DNA of 33,625 nucleotides from Bacillota bacterium. GTDB lineage: Bacteria; Bacillota; Limnochordia; Limnochordales; DUMU01. The stretch lies in the NCBI GenBank assembly GCA_012839805.1, contig DUMU01000022.1, positions 1 through 33,625 on the forward strand, given 5' to 3'. The notes under the pieces were generated by a model. The model made no database searches, was not told the DNA's origin, and saw only the letters and a program-made list of their open reading frames with translations. A program made the translations under genes and the position numbers. Position 1 is the first letter of the stretch. Each line of letters begins with the position of its first letter. This document shows, piece by piece, positions 30,834-33,625 of the stretch.

Positions 30834-32547
30834 GCGGACCAACTCCTCGCCACAGACGTAGTGTGCGAGACAATCCTGAAAGCCAGATGAGAGTCTCCTG
30901 AGGCGGATCTAAGAATGCTGAGCCGGCGGTTCGGACGTTGCCGGTATCCGTGCCCATCCCCAAACCCGCGCCTGTATTCGTACCCGTAGTTGCACCCGCA
31001 CCCGGTGGCGGCGTACTACCCGCCCGGGGCAGCAGGATTTCGAAAACGGTTCCCTGCCCCACCTTTGAACTCACGTTGATGTGGCCTCCGTGGCGGTCGA
31101 CGATCCAGCGGGCGATGGAAAGGCCCAACCCCGTTCCGCCGGCCCTCCGGGAACGAGCCTTGTCACCCCGGTAGAAGCGCTCGAAGATGTGGGGAAGGTC
31201 GGCGGCGGGGATCCCAATGCCGGTATCGGCCACGGTCAGCTTAGCCCACTCGCCCTCTGATTCCAGGCTCACCCGCACTTCGCCGGCGGGCGTATAGCGG
31301 AAAGCATTGTCCAGGAAGATGACCACCAACTGCCTCAGCCGTTCGGGATCGCCGTTAACGGTGATCGGCTCGATATGGGTGAGGCGGAGGGCGACCGGCC
31401 CGTCCTTGCTGCGCCGCCGGTAGGGGCGGAGCGTCTCCAGGAGCAGCCGGTCGAGCTCTACCGGCTCCCAGGCGATGGTGGCGCCGGCATCGGCCCGGGC
31501 CAGGACGAGCAGGTCCTCGATAAGCCGGGACATGCGCTCGGCTTCGGCCTGAGTGTCGGCCAGAACTTCCCGCCTTTCCTCCGGGCTCAGCCCGGGCTCT
31601 TGCTCCGTCGCCAGAAGATGGAGATTGCCGCGGATCACGGTGAGAGGAGCCCGTAACTCATGGGACGCGTCGGCGACGAACCGCTGCTGGGCATCGTAGG
31701 CTTCCGCCAGACTGGCCAGCATTTCGTTGAAAGTGGTCGCCAGTTGGCTCAACTCGTCGTCACGGTTCGGTACCTCCAAGCGCCGGTGAAAGCCACGCCC
31801 GGCGGCGATAGCACGGGCGGTTTCCGTCATGGCAGCCAGTGGTTCAAGAGCGCTTTCGGCCACCAGCAGGCCTACCAGGAGGGCGAGCAGGATTGCCAAC
31901 AATCCGACGCCGATCAGCCACACCGCAAAATGCCGCAACGTATTGCGAACTGCCGCCAGGGAGGTAGCGATTTGCAGGAAGACAGGCAAATCGGTGCGGG
32001 AGTTTTCGGAACGAAACATCTCGGGGTGAGAGACCCGGGTCAGGGGACCCACCCAAACTCGCCAGTTCCGCTCCACGGTGACAAGCTGCGGCGTGCCGGT
32101 GGCAACACTCCGTTGAGCCAGGTCCAGCTGGGGCGGGAGCGGTGGCCGGGCGGCGGTGCTGGCCAGCACCGTGCCGTCGGCGGTAAACAGAAGCGTGACC
32201 GTGTCCGGGGAGGCAAAGGCGACCAGGTTCCTTCCCATCATCATGTCGTGAGGCATCAGCGTGCCGGCGACATGCTGGGCCTGGCGGACCAGGTGCTCGT
32301 CTACAGATTGAGAGAGCTCGGCGGCAAGCAGCCCGTAGAGAAGTAATCCGAAGAGGGTCAGGGTGGCAGCGAGTACCGAGGTATACCAGAGGGACAATCG
32401 CCAACGGATCGGAAGCTGCCAACGGATCGGAAGCCGCCAGGGAATCGGCAGGCGTCGACGGAACGGCAGGCGCCAGCGGATGGACCACTGCCGGCGGGTG
32501 GAGGGCCGCCGGCCAACGTTCAACCGGGGCAGACGCAGCCTGCTCAT
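30643..32547 (-). CDS. Membrane sensor histidine kinase
   Basis: Partner of the OmpR-type regulator, with which it overlaps by four bases (ATGA). Residues 21-50 are basic hexapeptide repeats. A first membrane helix is at about 54-76, an outer sensor region at about 77-200 and a second helix at about 206-230, followed by HAMP (to about 280). The phosphorylation site is [15 protein letters not shown] (His296). The ATPase part shows [21 protein letters not shown] and [19 protein letters not shown]. The kinase core ends near residue 508 (FEILLPRAG), but the frame stays open for about 125 more residues of Gly/Thr/Pro-rich, then non-descript sequence to 30643. That tail runs through the repeat array at 30871-30914 and 190 bases into the cupredoxin gene. 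A lost stop or a nearby frameshift is likely; the true end may be around 31000. Confidence 0.88.
   Translation of the reverse strand: MSRLRLPRLNVGRRPSTRRQWSIRWRLPFRRRLPIPWRLPIRWQLPIRWRLSLWYTSVLAATLTLFGLLLYGLLAAELSQSVDEHLVRQAQHVAGTLMPHDMMMGRNLVAFASPDTVTLLFTADGTVLASTAARPPLPPQLDLAQRSVATGTPQLVTVERNWRVWVGPLTRVSHPEMFRSENSRTDLPVFLQIATSLAAVRNTLRHFAVWLIGVGLLAILLALLVGLLVAESALEPLAAMTETARAIAAGRGFHRRLEVPNRDDELSQLATTFNEMLASLAEAYDAQQRFVADASHELRAPLTVIRGNLHLLATEQEPGLSPEERREVLADTQAEAERMSRLIEDLLVLARADAGATIAWEPVELDRLLLETLRPYRRRSKDGPVALRLTHIEPITVNGDPERLRQLVVIFLDNAFRYTPAGEVRVSLESEGEWAKLTVADTGIGIPAADLPHIFERFYRGDKARSRRAGGTGLGLSIARWIVDRHGGHINVSSKVGQGTVFEILLPRAGSTPPPGAGATTGTNTGAGLGMGTDTGNVRTAGSAFLDPPQETLIWLSGLSRTLRLWRGVGPRGNFSSLLAALPRSVHPGGGSTARLGRSPVGLPAAFSPRTGEAGCGWPGTDTGSGGPGGLCAG
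30860..30865 (-). promoter_or_regulatory. Possible -10 box of the cupredoxin operon
   Basis: CACACT on the minus strand, five bases after the repeat array, the same distance as the TATGAT at site B. It matches the -10 consensus poorly, so only the position supports it. Transcription would begin about 20 bases before the GTG start. Confidence 0.35.
30871..30914 (-). promoter_or_regulatory. Four tandem 11-bp direct repeats, probable response-regulator site A
   Basis: On the minus strand four contiguous 11-mers begin TCTTAGA, CCTCAGG, TCTCATC and TTTCAGG, fitting the same TYTCAKS plus four pattern as site B (29214-29257). The array ends 37 bases before the cupredoxin start. It lies inside the open 3' tail of the kinase frame. 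Confidence 0.65.
32398..32487 (-). repeat. Tandem 18-bp repeats encoding hexapeptides in the kinase N-terminus
   Basis: Five successive six-residue units of the form L-P-I-R-W-R ([30 protein letters not shown]) precede the first membrane helix, which begins with the related LSLWYT. The DNA repeats in step with the protein, which points to slippage or recombination. Confidence 0.8.
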
Positions 32548-33260
32548 GGCGAAGCCGGTTCACGCAGGACGTAACCGGCGCCCCGCACGGTGTGAATCAG
32601 GCGGGGCTCCCCTTCTTGCTCTAGCTTCCTGCGGAGATACCCGATGTACACCTCCAGCACGTTCGACTCGCCGGCGAAATCGTAACCCCACACCCGTTCC
32701 ATGATGAGGTCACGGGTGAGAACCTGGCGCGGGTGGCGCAGGAAGAGCGAAAGCAGTTCAAATTCGGTGGTAGAGAGGGAGATCTCCCGGTTGCCCCGCC
32801 GAGCGCTGCGCGTCCCCGTGTCGAGAGAAAGGTCGGCGAAGGTGAGGACTTCGGGGGACTCGTCAGCTTTACGGTAGTTGCCGCCTTCCCGGTTACCCCT
32901 CTTTTGCCGGCGCAAGAGCGCTTCCACCCGGGCCTGCAGCTCTTCCAGGGCGAAAGGTTTGACCAGGTAGTCGTCGGCACCCGTCTTCAGCCCTGCCACC
33001 CGGTTCTCCACGGCGTCCCGGGCAGTGAGCATGAGAATGGGTACGTCGGTGGCCGCCCGCAGCCGGCGGCAGACCTCCAGCCCGCTCATGCCCGGCAGCA
33101 TCCAATCGAGGATGACCAGGTCGGGGTCTTCGGTGAGGGCGGTTTTGAGACCGGCCTCACCGTCACCGGCCACCTGCACCTGGTGCCCGGCAAGGCCGAG
33201 GGAACGCCGCAGCATCGCACCCAGGCGGGGATCGTCGTCAACGACCAGGATCCGTGCCAT
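32544..33260 (-). CDS. OmpR/PhoB-family response regulator
   Basis: 238 residues. The receiver domain (1-120) has the acidic pocket VVDDDP (Asp9, Asp10), phosphorylation site VILDWMLPG (Asp52), Thr79 and Lys101 (YLVKPF). The C-terminal winged helix (about 140-235) shows [50 protein letters not shown] and [12 protein letters not shown]. It is first in the series and overlaps the kinase gene by four bases. GGAG lies five to six bases before the ATG. OmpR-type proteins bind direct repeats spaced by one helical turn, and two such arrays stand before the cupredoxin and His-rich genes, making these the likely targets. No such array is seen upstream of this gene itself. Confidence 0.93.
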   Translation of the reverse strand: MARILVVDDDPRLGAMLRRSLGLAGHQVQVAGDGEAGLKTALTEDPDLVILDWMLPGMSGLEVCRRLRAATDVPILMLTARDAVENRVAGLKTGADDYLVKPFALEELQARVEALLRRQKRGNREGGNYRKADESPEVLTFADLSLDTGTRSARRGNREISLSTTEFELLSLFLRHPRQVLTRDLIMERVWGYDFAGESNVLEVYIGYLRRKLEQEGEPRLIHTVRGAGYVLREPASP

Positions 33261-33625
33261 GTATGCTCCGTCTTGCCTCCTTCTGCGCCTTTCGCCCTTC
33301 TCTGCCCACCGCCTGTCCGGAAATGCCAGAGAAAGGACTATTTCTATTTGAATGATAGCATGGTCACGAGCCAGTTCCAGTCGGACATGCTGTCGTACCC
33401 TTCCAGCCGACCGAGGTGCCGCTCGAAAAGACCGCTGCCGCCGCCATGGGAACGCAACGGGCGCTCCGTTCCTGATGGGTTACGCGAGCAGTTACCGGCA
33501 GCACTTTGACACCCGTAATGCAAAGAAATGGCTATACAAGGGCGTTTTGGGCGCGCGAAGCCTCCGTTTTGGCATCACGGTCGTCCTTCGCCAGGGGCTC
33601 GATGCGTGGTGGAATGCGGTATCCC
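33261..33625. other. Window-end stretch with no firm gene
   Basis: The left part should hold the promoter of the response-regulator gene, but no box stands out. From ATG 33474 a plus-strand frame stays open to the window end ([20 protein letters not shown] and onwards). It has a plausible composition but no ribosome site and no family I recognise; it could be the start of a gene or chance. Confidence 0.3.

Overview
This is a GC-rich bacterial chromosome segment, probably from a high-GC member of the Bacillota. That placement is an inference. It rests on AGGAGG-type ribosome sites in front of most genes, frequent GTG and TTG starts, a class I SAM riboswitch with an intrinsic terminator, and Gram-positive-style SHOCT, PepSY and OmpR-family genes. 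No rRNA, tRNA or CRISPR array was found.

Left part (1-7.3 kb). The window opens with the 5' end of an IS1634-type transposase gene behind a strong promoter. Next comes a glutaminyl-tRNA synthetase gene, then a divergent pair of Uma2-family genes. One of the pair is intact and the other has lost its catalytic core through an 86-nt deletion. Between them lie relics of a HicBA toxin-antitoxin locus and two copies of a paired palindromic repeat. A membrane-anchored polysaccharide deacetylase and a HEPN/MNT (HepT-MntA) toxin-antitoxin pair follow.

Middle part (7.3-26 kb). This is a glycan-use region. It holds four ABC sugar-binding proteins but no permease or ATPase, a GH42-like and a GH39-like secreted glycosidase, a cytoplasmic GH20/GH67-like protein, two secreted carbohydrate-binding proteins and an ADP-ribosylglycohydrolase-fold protein. 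Two regulators are present: an AraC-type and a GntR-LacI (AraR-type) protein. Most genes run on the minus strand in two blocks, 22763-16558 and 15145-8752. Secreted enzymes and binding proteins would release and capture an unidentified saccharide, with import by permeases encoded elsewhere.

Right part (26-33.6 kb). A SAM-I riboswitch with its own promoter and terminator precedes a small highly charged protein of unknown function instead of a methionine gene. A tandem HD-GYP protein follows. The window ends with a translationally coupled minus-strand series: OmpR-type regulator, sensor kinase, membrane cupredoxin, SHOCT protein, PepSY protein, and then a His-rich protein. Two four-fold arrays of an 11-bp direct repeat lie upstream of the cupredoxin and His-rich genes, each five bases from a possible -10 box. 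They look like binding sites for the neighbouring response regulator and tie these genes into one envelope, probably metal-related, stress regulon.
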